64,000 nt of DNA from Plectrocnemia conspersa. Lineage: Eukaryota; Arthropoda; Insecta; Trichoptera; Polycentropodidae. Numbering within the stretch: position 1 is the stretch's first letter; every line of letters begins with the position of its first letter. The position numbers and the translations under genes were made by a program. The notes beneath the pieces are model-generated. The model was given only the letters and a program-made list of their open reading frames with translations, had not been told where the DNA came from and did no database searches. Positions 23,161 through 38,170 of this stretch are shown here, piece by piece. Location of the stretch: assembly GCA_009617715.1 (NCBI GenBank), contig VTFK01000450.1, positions 124,001-188,000 on the forward strand, read 5' to 3'.

Positions 23161-25453
23161 ACATATTTCTACAAATATAACTAAAAAATTCTAGGTGTAG
23201 TGTAGTAAATTGTTAAAAGTAAGAAAAGGTTAATTAAATCCAGTGGGGATATTTAAAATAATATTGTAATCTATTATGTAAGATAAGCAATAGATAATGA
23301 GATTCATTATTATTTTGTTTAAAGCTGTAGATATGTTTCCACATATTAATGACCCTTTTCTCTTGACAAAAAAATATGTGATTACTATGGACGGACAATC
23401 TCATCAGATTGAGATACAATTTTCTAAAATGTTATTTCGCTATAGTTTCCAATTGAACTCTGATCTGAAGTATTTAAATACAGACGATTACCATTGCAGT
23501 TGATTTTAATTATTCGCTTGATTAACAATACATACTTTCGCCTCCAATTGCGATGCAATATAATTTACTTGAATACTCTTCTACTACTTTGAAAATAAGG
23601 TCGATTGCTAGTGCTTAGGTATAACGTAACCCGACCATAGCTATAATACCATTCTCAGCGTGAATCCGAGGGCTTCCTCAAATTCCAGCTTAATTGAACA
23701 GTTTCAAGTTGGATCTAATCCCGACAGAGTGTTGGTTAATTATGAACTCTGTCGGTTGTTTTGATTGAATTTGTACCGAATCGGTTTGCACGAGTTATGC
23801 ATCCAAATATGATAGTAAGTCAATTATTATCATCAGGGTTTAAAATTAAACTCTCACACGTAGTGCGAGGGGAACCGGCTCCAGTTTTTGCGCTCGGTTT
23901 CGAACCCAGATACCTACATTAGGCACGCTTGCGCCACTGTGCCAATATCGGCTCGAAACTAGTTTCAGCGTTGCAAAAATGGCGCCATTATCGTCGACGT
24001 TATCCGCAATCATATCTGTGCCGGCGAAATAGAAACTCGAAAACCTTTAGGCCTTTTAGCTGTTGTTGTGACGGAGAGATGAATGCTAACTGGATTACTG
24101 TGCGATACATACTGCTGGTTTGGTCACTTTTGAGCTACTATAATATTATATTATTTAAATTAGGACAATCCCTAATAATAAAACTATTCACTTTCAAAAG
24201 CATGTTATAATACATAATAATTAAAATCTTTTACTATAATACGAGTGAAAGCTTTCATTATGCTGAAATTGACTAAGATTATAAGTTATTGTGATTATAA
24301 AGGTACTTTGAACAACTTTCCATATTTTTATGTGTACTTTATCATTAAAATCAAGTTTTAAGAGCTGTTATTAAAATTCATTCTTTCAACAAGATTCAAG
24401 ATTAGCAGACTTATATTAAGTTTTACGATGTTAACTTTAGAAAATACTTTATTATCTTGAAGTATTATACATATAACGCGTCGATTAGTTACTAATTAGT
24501 ATTGCGTTTTACTGACCAAGAGTAGATTATTACATCCATATTTCAGGTGAACAATGAAAGTACATTGGAACGTTCATGCTTTTTATTACTTTTTTGGAGG
24601 ACGACCTGCTCTGCGGGCGTCCGTTCGCTAATTAGAATACCGATTCAACCCCCTGTAGGGCAGTTTATGGTAACAGTGGATCAGAGGGGAAATCTAGGGG
24701 ATATTTGGAGTGCCCTCCGCGAAGCCTTTTAGCGGCATTCATAATTCAATAGACACGATTTATTAACATGTTTGATGATTACTCACTTTCTAGAAATTGG
24801 TTATTTAATAATAATAATAATAAAAAGTTATTTTTACCAAGACCGCAATTTAACGGATCATTTACGCCCCTCTTGCGTGTAGGATGGTTCCGTCGGATGT
24901 TATCTTATTTATTCAAAGGGGTTGTTTCTTTTTATGTGCTTTCGTCACATGGCAGTACTAAATCAATCGTGCTTAATCTGCGTACTAGGCGCTATTCACT
25001 GAGTCGAATTCGACGACTGAAGGGGGTGAAAAAATCAATTTATCGCCGGTGTCCAACCCTCCGCTTTTGTATCTGCTAATTTAATTTTAACCCTTTTAAA
25101 ATAATTAGTCGAGCGAGCTTACATTGTGAATAACATGGAGGCGCTTCACTCCTCTCCGGCATGATTCATATCTTCCATATTTTATCACTCTCGCTGTAGT
25201 GGTAGTACTGAAACGAGTAGTTCTATCCCTCGTTCGTATCTTCCTACAAAACATTTCATATAAAGCGACGACGCTTTATGTATTATTCCGATGCGCCTCA
25301 TAAAAACGGAACGTTTGTAGATATGCTCCCAAAATAAAACTTGTCCCCCTATTTCGTAACTTGGTATGTATAGGATGCAGTAGCGATACTTGTACCCTGG
25401 CCCTAAGGGAACCTAAAAACGTTTCAAAATATTATATTTCATTTAAATATTCA
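23161..25453. other. non-coding DNA
   Basis: AT-rich with modestly GC-richer patches at 23880-24100 and 24590-25060. Short frames at 23929-24210, 24547-24732 and 24768-25079 lack exon signals and recognisable domains. Confidence 0.35.
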
Positions 25454-26789
<1,336 letters not shown>

Positions 26790-27908
26790 CGCCGCACGGT
26801 GGGGGTATTTGCTCGATCTGGGCGGCCAAAAGTCGATTATGAAAATTTAAGCGCAGGTTGCTCTGTAAAGCTGATAATTTTGCGCATAATTATCAACAAT
26901 TCCCCCACTCCTTGCATAACGCTAGCGCCCCCACGATCGGTTGGAAGTCAGTCATCCCTTTGTTTTCTCGGTGTCGATTGCATACTCGTACATTGGAAAA
27001 TTATTATTATTTTATTTGAGTACAGTTAAAAATCCGAACCATTGATTGTGATAAAGCAAGTAAGTGTTTCTACGTTTCATAGTTCTTTGTTGCAGTTGCT
27101 GTCATATTAAACACACAAAATTGTTTTGAATAAGTACAATTTTTTAGTACTTTTTCCTATTTTTTTTTTCTAATTTTGAGTTCATTAGTTATATTTCCCA
27201 CCACTTTTTAATGTAGATTTTATATGCAATATAAAGCTTAGCTCTTTATGATACATTAAAATTGGCTTCGGATTTTTGCGGTTTTTAACACATTGCATAC
27301 CGTTATTCTTAAAAATGTGACGTGGCTTAGTCGCGAAAGTTAGGACCTAAACGTTTTAAACTATTATAACTTTTTAATTAGGTGACGTGTTAACGTCAAA
27401 TTTAAAATACAGTTTTATAATGATTGTTATTTTTTAATAATATGATCACCATGGTAAAATCAGTAAACCTCAAATTGTGGATCGCGTACTAATAAAATAA
27501 AAATAAAAATTTGTTTAGAATCATCAAATATACACATTTAAAAATGAAAACGATACCGAGTATGATATAATACTAGTCAAATACTTTTTCTTGTTAAAAA
27601 AACAGCAAATATCAAAGTTTGTGACATGTACATTTTATTTTTTATTTTTAACAGTTGACGCGGCGAAATTCGCACGACCGTTCAATTCCTCTTCCTCGGG
27701 CCTACAATTTAAGAAATACTTTGAATACTTATTAAAAGAAAATTGCATGAATTATTTAATGAAAAATAAAAAAAAAGTTTTTTTTTTCTATAATGTATTT
27801 TTTAACACTTATAATATTATATATTTGACTAAGAGCACTTATGGAATCAATTGAAGTGGAGAAATAATTTTGGCCGCCCAGATCGGGCAAATACCCCACA
27901 GTGCGCCG
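26790..27908. mobile_element. Transib-like non-autonomous DNA transposon with 5-bp TSD
   Basis: The element spans 26795-27903 (1109 bp). The left end reads CACGGTGGGGGTATTTGCTC (continuing gatctgggcggccaaaa) and the right end, on the minus strand, CACTGTGGGGTATTTGCCC (continuing gatctgggcggccaaaa): inverted repeats of about 36 bp with a few differences. CGCCG occurs immediately outside both ends (26790-26794 and 27904-27908). Transib elements are known for CAC-starting termini related to the RAG recombination-signal heptamer and for GC-rich 5-bp duplications. No transposase is visible, so it would have been mobilised in trans. A CACTA or Chapaev origin is the alternative, but their duplications are shorter. 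Confidence 0.78.
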
Positions 27909-28610
27909 GCCATCGACAGGATGAAAATATTGAAAAAGCGGCCGTTTTCATTTTCACATAACATGCAAAATATATCCCCTGACTAGAAAATATTCATATA
28001 TTTTTTTTAAATGATCGAAAAACCGGTTAATCAGTTTCGGTTTTAACCGATTTGGAAACCCTACTATAAATTTATAACTCTTACATATTTAAGTTTTCAT
28101 CTTCCATGTTTATTATTAAACTGAAATGACACAATATAATATATGATATTGTAAAACATGCTAGATGTCTCTTTGGGCGTCTTCTTAGTTCCAGTATAAG
28201 TTTACCTCTACACGACGTGCAAAAGCGGTATATGTATAACAGTCACATATATAGGAATGTGCATGTATCATATGCCAAATACAGGCTACTTTTAATTGCC
28301 CCATATCACTTTCGCGAATTGATATTAAATAAAATTACGCGAAACACGATCGTCCCAAATTACGTGGCGCTTATACCGCGGCTTCAACGGAAACGGAAAG
28401 AAGCCCTATTGCCATTGTGAACTTTGACTTCTCGTCTATATTTGGATTGAATACACTTACACACTCTTCGAACAATAAAAATAAACGATCATTCAAAAAT
28501 AGCTTCAATCGTTGGTTATATTTATATCATTATGTTATGATCGTTAATTTTTTTCGGTCAGCGGCGCTAATCGATTTCTCCGACGTTTTAGCCAACTTTC
28601 GATTTCGACT
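27909..28610. other. non-coding DNA
   Basis: AT-rich with no recognised feature; short frames only. Confidence 0.4.
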
Positions 28611-28614
28611 CGAG

Positions 28615-28640
28615 TACACACACACACACACACACACACA
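28615..28640. repeat. (CA)n microsatellite
   Basis: About 13 CA units. Confidence 0.95.
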
Positions 28641-29040
28641 ATATAAACACTATAACGCACTGCCATAATCATCGGTCTCACCTTATCTACCGGAGGTGCA
28701 TGCACTGTTCCAGCGTCTAGTTATTGCCATTGACTCACTTAAATGCACACCCCTATGTCACGCGATTGCCAGCCTTGCTGCATACTGCAGAGCGCGTTAA
28801 ATTCGCTCGATATATGAGATTCGCACCTTATATGGCAATGTTTAGTGCTGCTGTAGCTGCTGCTTCTTCTTCGGAGATCGAGGTGCGTTCGTTTTGCCAT
28901 ATAAGTTTTTTTTAGAGCGCGCGAGATATCGTGGTCCGTATGCTTGCTTGTGAGCATACAGCGATTTCGATCGGTAAAAGCCTCCTGTTTCATGTTGTGG
29001 GTGCGCGAACTCTGAGAGGGTTTAATTTATTTTTTCCACG
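28641..29040. promoter_or_regulatory. GC-richer island with a perfect CArG box
   Basis: CCTTATATGG at 28826-28835 is a perfect CC(A/T)6GG serum-response-factor/MADS site. Directly overlapping, an ATG (28832) opens a short Ala/Ser-rich frame (MAMFSAAVAAASSSEIE) that ends at a donor-like GAG|GTGCGT (28883). The frame may be a first exon or chance; both readings are tentative. Confidence 0.3.
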
Positions 29041-29822
29041 TTCGAACCTGGAATGTTTTAAAAAAGTGCCTTAACGATTTTCTGAAGATACACATTTATA
29101 GGAGTCTGCTATTTATTTGAATAGTCTGCAATTTAATAACTAATTATATATATTTTTTTTTTTTTTAAATCATAAGTGAAATTGCTTATTCTCCCCAATA
29201 TTGAAGTTTCATGAAGCTCATATTTCGGACCTCGAACCATGTGTTCGCGGTCCTCCATCTTTCTCTGTTTTGATCGCGTGTTATCATGAAGATAATTCAT
29301 ACACATATGAAGCCACACTTCAAATATTTTCGGTCTATTAAATGTATTATTTTTTTAAATTTAAAAAAAGAGCTTCAAATTTTAAAAACTGGCATTTAGA
29401 GGGTCCCTCGAGTCGAGGTCCATTTCGTCACTTATCCAACTACCCAAGTATTTCAAATGCATCACATTTTCAAATCTCTGTCTAATGTTAAGCTTACCAA
29501 GCCCACGGGGATTTTGCTTATAATCATACATTTTGTTTTATTGATTATTATTCGTAGACACTTTTTTATTTGCTATCTAGGGATTTTTGAAGGTCATCAA
29601 CAGTCTCCGCATTTTTTAGTCCGGTCATCAGCATAACGAATATTGTTATTTGTAAAACATATATATATATATATTTATGATGTTTAGTTTATGAAACAAT
29701 CACTAGAATATTTTCAAACTACGTTGAAGTTAACAGAAGAGTAGATAAGGTGATATTTTAATGTATTTTTCTACCTCCTGAGATTTTTTTTGTCATATAT
29801 TACTGTAGACATGTATTCTTTA
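29041..29822. other. AT-rich non-coding DNA
   Basis: No gene recognised; contains a short (AT)n run near 29660. Confidence 0.4.
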
Positions 29823-30994
29823 TATGCAATTAGGGATTGAAATAATACCGGTATTGACATTAATATTTTTTTTTATTGATAGATATTAAAAAAGATCGAA
29901 AAATAATGTCCATTTATTCATTCATGCTGTAATATAGAAGTACATGCTTGTGAATTTTGTTAAAAATTGCTTTGCTAAAAAATCCAAGGATTCAAGAGAT
30001 ATGAATGAAGATATAGTGACTATTATTGTCTTACCATATTAAACAAGCAGATCAAATTTCGACTTTTATGACCAATTATCCGTCTGTTTATGCATATTTC
30101 GTGTTTCAATCAATGAAAAGCCATTGTGCAATCTTCCTTACATTCATGTTCTTGTAAAATACTTTATACGCTGATCCTTTATTGTGTTGTCTACGAGTAC
30201 GAATAAAAATCAATAAGTGTACAAGAATCCTTTTGTGCCATTTTTTTTTTTAAAATTTCATTAATTTACTATGTTGTCGGAAAAAATATTTTTGAAAATA
30301 CGGGCGCCAAATCTTTCTTCTTTTGGAACAATAAATCATGGTATTTAATGGACCGTTGCTGGATGCCTCCTAAATTTTTATACCATAGGCCAAACCACCA
30401 GTCGACAATCGATTCCAATGAAATATACACTTATTTCTACATTACTCATTACATTTGGTTAGTTACCATTTTCCGAAAGAACCTATGTCTGTTTATTTAA
30501 AATGCGACATATTTTTTTCTAAAAACAGATTTATGTGGTTGAGATGTGATTTGTTTATATAATATTTCCTATTTATTTTGGAATATCTTAATAATTTTTA
30601 TTTTCGTAAAATATATATTATATATTGTTTTTCTACTTATTTTAAACGTAATGTAAATTAAATTTTAACTATAAATGTTAATATAAATATAATAGAATAT
30701 GTAAATACTGCATAATCTTTTTTTACATTGATTTTCTACGCTGATGACACTACATCCCTTACAATGAAAATTATTTTATTCTCCGCTTCTGCTTTCAAAC
30801 AATATGGGAATCGTCGTTTTTGTAGTTTTAAGCCATAGAGCAATCGTTTTCAGCAAATAAAATGTACGGTTTTGAGAAAAAAAAAATTCAGTACTACCAG
30901 TATTTTATTTTATAGTAATACTGAAGGTCGATTTTTGCCCCAATACCGGTATTAACATTATCAGTACTACCGGTATTGCAATCCTATATCCAAT
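29823..30994. mobile_element. hAT-like non-autonomous transposon with 8-bp TSD
   Basis: The element spans 29831-30986 (1156 bp). The left end TAGGGATTGAAATAATACCG faces a right end that reads on the minus strand TAGGATTGCAATACCGGTAG. Both subterminal regions repeat ACCGGT-type motifs (29848, 30950, 30968). The flanks are tatgcaat (29823-29830) and tatccaat (30987-30994), an 8-bp duplication with one mismatch, the length typical of hAT. No transposase is recognisable inside; one short YADDT string at about 30741 is treated as coincidence. Confidence 0.75.
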
Positions 30995-33900
30995 ACAATG
31001 ACTTAAATGTTATTCACGCAACTAATCACTTTAAAACATTACTGTGCAATATATCAATTTAATTGGTTGCGTGTCATACTTTTAGTTTAAATCCTTCGCT
31101 TGTGATATTACATAGCTGCAGATTATTAAAATTACTGCACAAACACGTGCATTTGAAGCCAGTTCCAGCAGCGCCAGCAATTCCAATAGCGAGAATTTTA
31201 TTATGGAAAATTGTTTTCCTTGTCATTGTATAACTCATGACGCAATCGAAGGAAACTCATAAGGTATATGTAGCAAATTATTTTTTCCAGCAAGAGAGCG
31301 ATCTCTTGTGTTGTCTCTTGTGCAATTTTTATTATTACAATACGCGTAATTGTAACTATCGTAACGTTACAAGAGAACTAGACGAGATCGCTTTTCCCAC
31401 AATTACGCGTCATTGAGTTTTTTTCGTTGTTTTAGTATAGCCGAAAATGTCGCGCCATTTAGCCGATTTCACTTTTTCGGCCAGGACTGGTTATAAAACG
31501 TAGATGCTAAGCGTTTTAAATTAATTTTTCTAACATCGGCGATGAAAGTTTTTTTATACATGCAGATATAATCTCAACTGGTTTTCCTGTGCGTATGCGG
31601 CTCGTTAAAAATCATGCCTTTTTGCTTTCTAATTTCGGCCGAGCCGAGAGGTCGTAGCTACGTTATTGTTTTTCGATTCGAAGATTTTTGGCGACCTCGC
31701 GTTGCATTCGTCAAATAAGTAGGCGGTTGGGTTTTGTTATCTCCTCCGAGATCTTCTTCGGTGACTGGGAATGGGCGTTCGAAGAGAATTCTGATTTATG
31801 ACTACGCCGACCTCTACTATTTCGTATTCCGTTTGATGTTCTCAAAGCACCGAATGTGTTGTTTGTGTATGCATGCATGTCTATTGCATGCATTAATTCA
31901 CTTTCCAGTACGATGAGATATTGTGTTTCAGTGCGAAAGGTCAAACACACTTTAGTGAACATATTATTGAGATGTTTGCATGCCGTGTAACGTTCATGTT
32001 TGAATTGTTAGACAAAGGTACTTGACATATTTTATGAGAATACAAATATATATGTTATGAAACATAAGTTTCTATGCTATTTTATGCTGTAACATAGTTT
32101 TCTGCGCTGGATTTATATTAGGTAAAGTTTCGGACAAAATATACGATCGAAACCAGATTTTTTACAAAAAATTTGTTTTATATAGTATTTGAAACTGCTT
32201 CATAGTCATTTTTATTTCAAATATTTTTATTGTCATGTCTTACTAACACGCATTTCCAACTTCACTGCTATGCATTGTGTGGCATGTACATGATAAAATA
32301 TAATATTTTTGTTTAATCAACCATTGTGTATTATTTTATATGTATTATAAAATCGTTATCTCACACAGAACATATGAACACTTGATATTAAAACGTAGAT
32401 CTGATCAAAATAGATGGGATAGGATTTTGTAAAACCAATATTTTTTGAAATTCTACCACTATTAAAAATAAAAATACTGTGGTGCACACTAAAAATAGCT
32501 GAGCACCATCCTACGTTTTTTTTTCCAGCTCGTTATAGCTACCGCTGAAAATATCTTTTTCTTTGGCAAGCTCGTTAACTCGTGTAAGAGGAGCGTTTCC
32601 AAGCGCTGACGTCCTGGCCGCGTCGCGTTTAGAATAAGGGACGCGATCGTTAAATATATAATTTACTCTCGCTGAAGATGAATTTAAGTGTTTTATTTCG
32701 ATAAGATATGTTAAATCATTGTGCGAAATTCAAACACAGAGCGAGTTAAAAAGGAGCATGATTAGTATGGGGCGTACATGTACGTCCATACACCTTATTT
32801 TAAATGCTTTTAATTTAAAATAAAATATTATTGTATTACTTATTTAATAAAAGTATTATATAGATTTATCAATGATAAGTGAAATTCATTTTAATTATAT
32901 TATATTATATATTCTAAGAAAATATTTTTTTTAAAAAAAAAAAAAAATATCCAAATTATCGAAAGGTAAAAAATAAGACATTTAGATAATTAAAAATAAC
33001 AGAAACGATGGACGCTTTGTCGTTTAAAAAACTTCTAATTAAGGCAACCTCAACTAGTGTTTTTAGCAGCAGGAACAATCATAATAGTGTTAGGAACCAA
33101 TTTAAAATATAAAAAGTTTAATGCGTTGTTTTTTTAAATACGTACTTCACAAATTTCAGTAAATGTTCAGTTTATGATACATTATTTAATTTTTTAAAAT
33201 ATTAAATCTAATTTGATTTAATGTCAAAGAATAAACTACTAATTTAAGAACAACAATATTTTTAAAGTATGTAAAAAAATTAACTCACTAATCAAATAGT
33301 TACGATAAACCTATTTAGATATGCATACAGAAATCATTCGCATTCTTTTATATACAAATATTTTTTTATCCTTTTTTAATAGTTAATAGGATATTTCACT
33401 GTGTAATTCCATATTATAGAGTCATATTAACATATGTTAAGCATTAATATGTCAGAATATATGAAGTGTGATTATATTATTCGGGTGCCTCTAATTTCGC
33501 ATCACAAATCATAGCATTACTGTTTTTTCTTGAATTGCTCTAACATCGCAGGAAAAGCTCGCGTAGAGCTTTTTATACAAGTACACGATATAATATTTAT
33601 TATTGCTGAACGTTTTAGTTTTTTAAGAAAAGTTATTTTAATTCTAAAACTCTGAATTATCACCATATGTGATATGGCAATTTTTTAACTTGTCAAAGAT
33701 AAGGATATACATTTTAGGTTTTAACGGACTTCCTATATCCATTGTACACCAAACGGTTAGTTAAATATGACATTTGGTAGATGCAATAGTTTTTCACGAA
33801 TCAAAGGTTTAATACGTAGTAGTAATTATTTTTTTACGGAAGCGGAGTTCTATTTAGTTTGCTGCCACTGCATCAGAACGTTATAAAACGTTAGCAGGAG

Positions 33901-36479
33901 TAGTTTTAAATTTTAATATATTTTTTATCTAAACTTGGAAGACTCATATAACTGATTCAGCTTCTTTAAGTTAATTTAATTGTGTTTATTCTCTGTGTTT
34001 TGACATCCTGTATTTAGAGGATCGAATATATGCTTTTAAAAAAATAGTTCGAGTATTTACTTGGGAGATTTGTTTTTGTGTACATAACTTCTAATGTAAT
34101 AAATCAATCATCTTCAACATTTATTTTCCATGCGAGTCTTTTTTTGGTTACGCATTGCGAAAAATGATATTTCCGTATCTGAATTTCTACCGTATCGTAT
34201 ATCATGTTGCCGCCAGACGTTGATTTCATTTCCCCATTATCTCCCGGCGACGCTGTTTACTCATGGGGGAATTTCGGATAAATGGTTAATGTAAATTCAG
34301 AGGTTATTGCCAAAAAAGGTCAAGGTGTTTTATTTTTTATCGATTGTCTCGAAAGCTAAGCATTTTTATAAATCCATAGTGTTTATCCGAGAGTGCATTA
34401 GATTTGTTCTAGGCTGTAGATATGAATGTATATGTATCTATTCGATACATAATAAACCCACGGCGTAAGACCAGTCGCGTTCTGGTCAAACGCGTTTGTT
34501 GCTTGACAATCGATCGTTCCCATGCCATTGTGCATCTTCCCATAGAAAGTAACCGATCAATAAATAGAGCGGTAATGGTATCGGTTTCAGTTGTCTGTCT
34601 CTCGGTCCTCTTGTGTTCGCCTAGCCGACGTCGTGATTTTTTCCATCGATGTTTGAAAACGATTTTTGCAACAAATCAAGTTATAAATTGCGTAAAATGC
34701 ACATATCATAATGGTTGAAAAAATACGCACTTACTAATGAGTGATAGTTTCGATCAATCTTCATAATTTCAGCAATAACAACATTGGATTATTTTCGACA
34801 TGTGTGTAATTTAACGACTCATTAAAAAGTTACATTTTAAACTTGATGATAGAAAGTGGTATATCCCTATTTAGTAGCAAGTCGTGTGATATGATCAGTG
34901 CATTATTTTATTGTGATGTATAGACGTAGTCTAGTTTTGAGTTTACGTACCTTATAAATACGACCGCTAAAGTTTCACTATAGCACGATATTCTTGTGGT
35001 TAGAGATGCAGGTTAAATACTAGTGGGCACGTTAACTGAATTTATGATAAGAGCGTGTTTACGTAATCATATTTTATGTAAGAATATCCTGGTCGGAATA
35101 ACTCCTCATAAGCCGCATGAGGTTTTCGTAAGCTCTTTTGGATGGATGTTTTACAATTATAATATTATAATAATTTCACAAAAGTTATTACAACATGTTG
35201 TTAATTATATTCATGATTGCGAATTAGTTAAAATAAGCGAGAACAATGTGTTTTATGAAATTCATCACGCTTTCGCAGCCGCAAAATTAGATCACTAAAT
35301 AACTTAACGGTTAAAAGCTCTTTTCGTGTGTTATAATAATTTACGTTTCAATTGGTGGTCCATACAAATACTCGGTTCAAAGTTCGTACAGCGTCTTGCT
35401 TAATTGAATCCCGGCTTTCTTCAGTGCCGCTTAACTAAGATTCAATGAGAGCTCGTTACACAAACACAATACAAGAAGAACTAAAGATGGACAATTGATC
35501 GGTTTACAGCTCTCATTAACCTTTGTTATGGTAGTTAATAGATGGCGTGCTTTTGCGAGTTAGCTCGGCGCGCTGACGATTGATACATTCATCACAAATT
35601 AACCGGTTGCATTGTATTAGTAGTTATCGTTTCAAGAGACCCTCCAAAGGTCGACGTAGCGATGCTGTGATCTTTGGGATCGTTTTAATTCGCAGTTCGT
35701 TGCTCTCTCTACTCCGACTAGACGTCCTAGGTCAGTTAACAAGGATGTGTCTGACAATTAGTGTGTACCGCGGTACCGTTTCGACGAATGGCGATTAAAA
35801 TCTCGTTTGCTTGTTTATTTTCGTTGCAGTATTTGCATTTCGTAATTAAATTGACATTAGAAATTGTTCGATCTGAGGTACGTCCTCAATGCACGCCAAT
35901 GTTTCTTCTGAGGGGTGATTACTGCTTGATTGCTGATTATAAAGCTTTTACTTAAATTTCAATAATAATATACGTCATCAACATCATTAACCCTTAAATA
36001 AACGTGACGTTTCGCAACTGTCAAAAATTACATTTGACTTAGTTCCAAAAACACTACCGGAGCGCTACCGTCTTATTTGCTTAATACATGCATTCGGCAG
36101 ATGTTTTGCCTAATTCGTGAATGAAGCAACGGGCTTGTACATTTCATGAACTGGTCAATTTTTTGCGCATTTTACGCAATAAGTAATTTCACCGATTCGG
36201 TGTAACATACAATAAATTCAATAAAATTATATATTTAAAACGTTCTATCAATTTTCCTGAATTAATTCAATCGCAGCTGATTTTAAAAAGTATGTAATAA
36301 TAAATTAAGCATTTTCCTTTTGACACATTTTATTTTATTTTGCATATTTTATAATTAATTAAATAATATTTTGCTGGCAATTAATTTATATTTTGCTCTA
36401 ATTGGTTAAATACAATAACATTGTTTAGAACCGAGAAAAATATTTGAATATTCAAATACTTCATTAATAATTGCGAACC
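30995..36479. other. non-coding DNA
   Basis: No gene supported. GC-richer patches at about 31600-31900, 32560-32650, 34430-34640 and 35340-35800 produce short open frames without exon signals. A small perfect palindrome CGTACATGTACG lies at 32773-32784 with imperfect extension on both sides. The rest is very AT-rich. Confidence 0.35.
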
Positions 36480-36633
36480 CTGATGGTCATTGCTGAATCA
36501 TGATTGACGTGAAGAGGGAAGCAATTGCTCCAATTGGTTTCGAGTTCTCACTGAATTCTTGTGTGTCTCGAGCTGTTCGTGATATGTTATCGGAAGCGAG
36601 TTCCTAATATAAGATTTTATACACTTGTTTCGC
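36480..36633 (+). repeat. dispersed repeat W, copy 1
   Basis: Shares gacgtgaagagggaagcaa, then ttatcggaagcgagtt and ttttatacacttgtt, in the same order and orientation, with 45540-45806. It is preceded by an ATATTTGAATATTC-type palindromic stretch in both. No coding potential; family unknown. Confidence 0.65.
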
Positions 36634-38170
36634 CGTTAAAATTTGAATAATACGCGATGCAGAAACGTAGTGACCTTCTTTTTAAGGTTCAAGCGTGCTG
36701 CATGCTATTAATGTGTAGTATCACATACAAGAGGTTGCAAAGCTTTTGTGCTTATCCCTATAGATTTATAATCGGGTCTTATAATATTCATAATGGCACA
36801 GGAACTTGACCGCTTATTGCGTTTTTAACGCGTAAAGTTTTATACTCACAATCAATTTCAATAAAAACTTTTAGATTAACCGATGGATTCTTAAAAAACC
36901 CCCAATGTAAATCAATCACTTTATTAGAAAAAAAATATTTTTATAACGATTTTTACATTAAAAATCCATTAATTTATTATAGAGCACAAAATTTCGAATC
37001 AATTCAATATAAATTAGGTATCGTTATAAGTCATAACTTATGGTAAAAAAGCAAATAAAAAATATTTTCCAGATAAGCAAAAGTGAATGGGTGCACTTAT
37101 AGCTGAAAATATCAAAAACGAAATCAATTTCTAATACAAGACCTTATCGAGTTATCTTGTTAGTGAAAAAATTGTTGAAATTTATAATATTTATCTATAT
37201 GCTAATCAAATGTATATAGGCATATTTATAGGGGACGTATTAATATTTTTAATTTTTAAAATAATGAGTACATGTTTATTTTTAAGTTATAACAGTTGAA
37301 AAATGTGATCGTACAATATGATATATACATAAATGTAATATGTTGCATTGGTACTGCGTCCTAGCAGTTTTAAATTCGTCTTAAAAATCGAGTTGTACTC
37401 TTGGAGGTTTAATGTGACTGCTTGGTTGGACCAGATTTTACGATCGAAGTGGAAGCTAAATTTGTATATTATATACGCACGATCTAGCTCGATTTTAATC
37501 AATCTTGAGATTGTAATTATTTAGGAAATCAAATATATGATATCAGGTTTTTCAGGTGATTTTACGTACTGGTTCATAATAAGTTCAAGTTATACTTGGA
37601 AAGTTTTATCTGATCAACTACATATTAAAATATTATTATAGTTTTTGAACATGTGAATTTGTTTTAGGTTGAGTAAGTCCAGGCAGCGAAATTTATTTTA
37701 CTTTTTTTTATATTTTGCCGGCTTCTTATGGGCGGGTCACTAAAACGCCGCATCTTTACAAATATAAGGGAAAAAATACAATACTTATAATGGATCTTGC
37801 ATTATAAATTAATGCAACACAGTGTCAATTGGAATAATTATCTGATATTGAATACAGTAATTTTGGGAATATTTAAAAAATAAACCGTTCTCTTGCGAAC
37901 CCTTATAATATGTGAAACTGAAGATACAAATCGTTTTTAAGAGTGGGCGATTTGATCTATGAACAACCCTATCTGCTCCAGGCGATGATGTTGTCGATTA
38001 TGTGAGTTGGAATAGCTTACGACTTCCTTGATGGTGTTTCTTCCGGACCTTGCAATAATATTGTATCTGTAGTGTTATTATATACTCTTGTCGTATCGCT
38101 CTTATTTTTTTGCTTTATCTGTCAAGAATGTCACTCGATCATTACAAAATTGTTTATAAACACAGGAATT
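36634..38170. other. AT-rich non-coding DNA
   Basis: No feature recognised. Confidence 0.4.

Noticed and set aside
30735..30775. FYADDTTSL string resembling a reverse-transcriptase catalytic box
   Set aside because: Lies within the hAT-like element with no RT motifs around it; treated as coincidence.
32761..32790. Palindrome CGTACATGTACG as a transposon end or operator
   Set aside because: Short, single occurrence and no flanking structure; not enough to assign a role.
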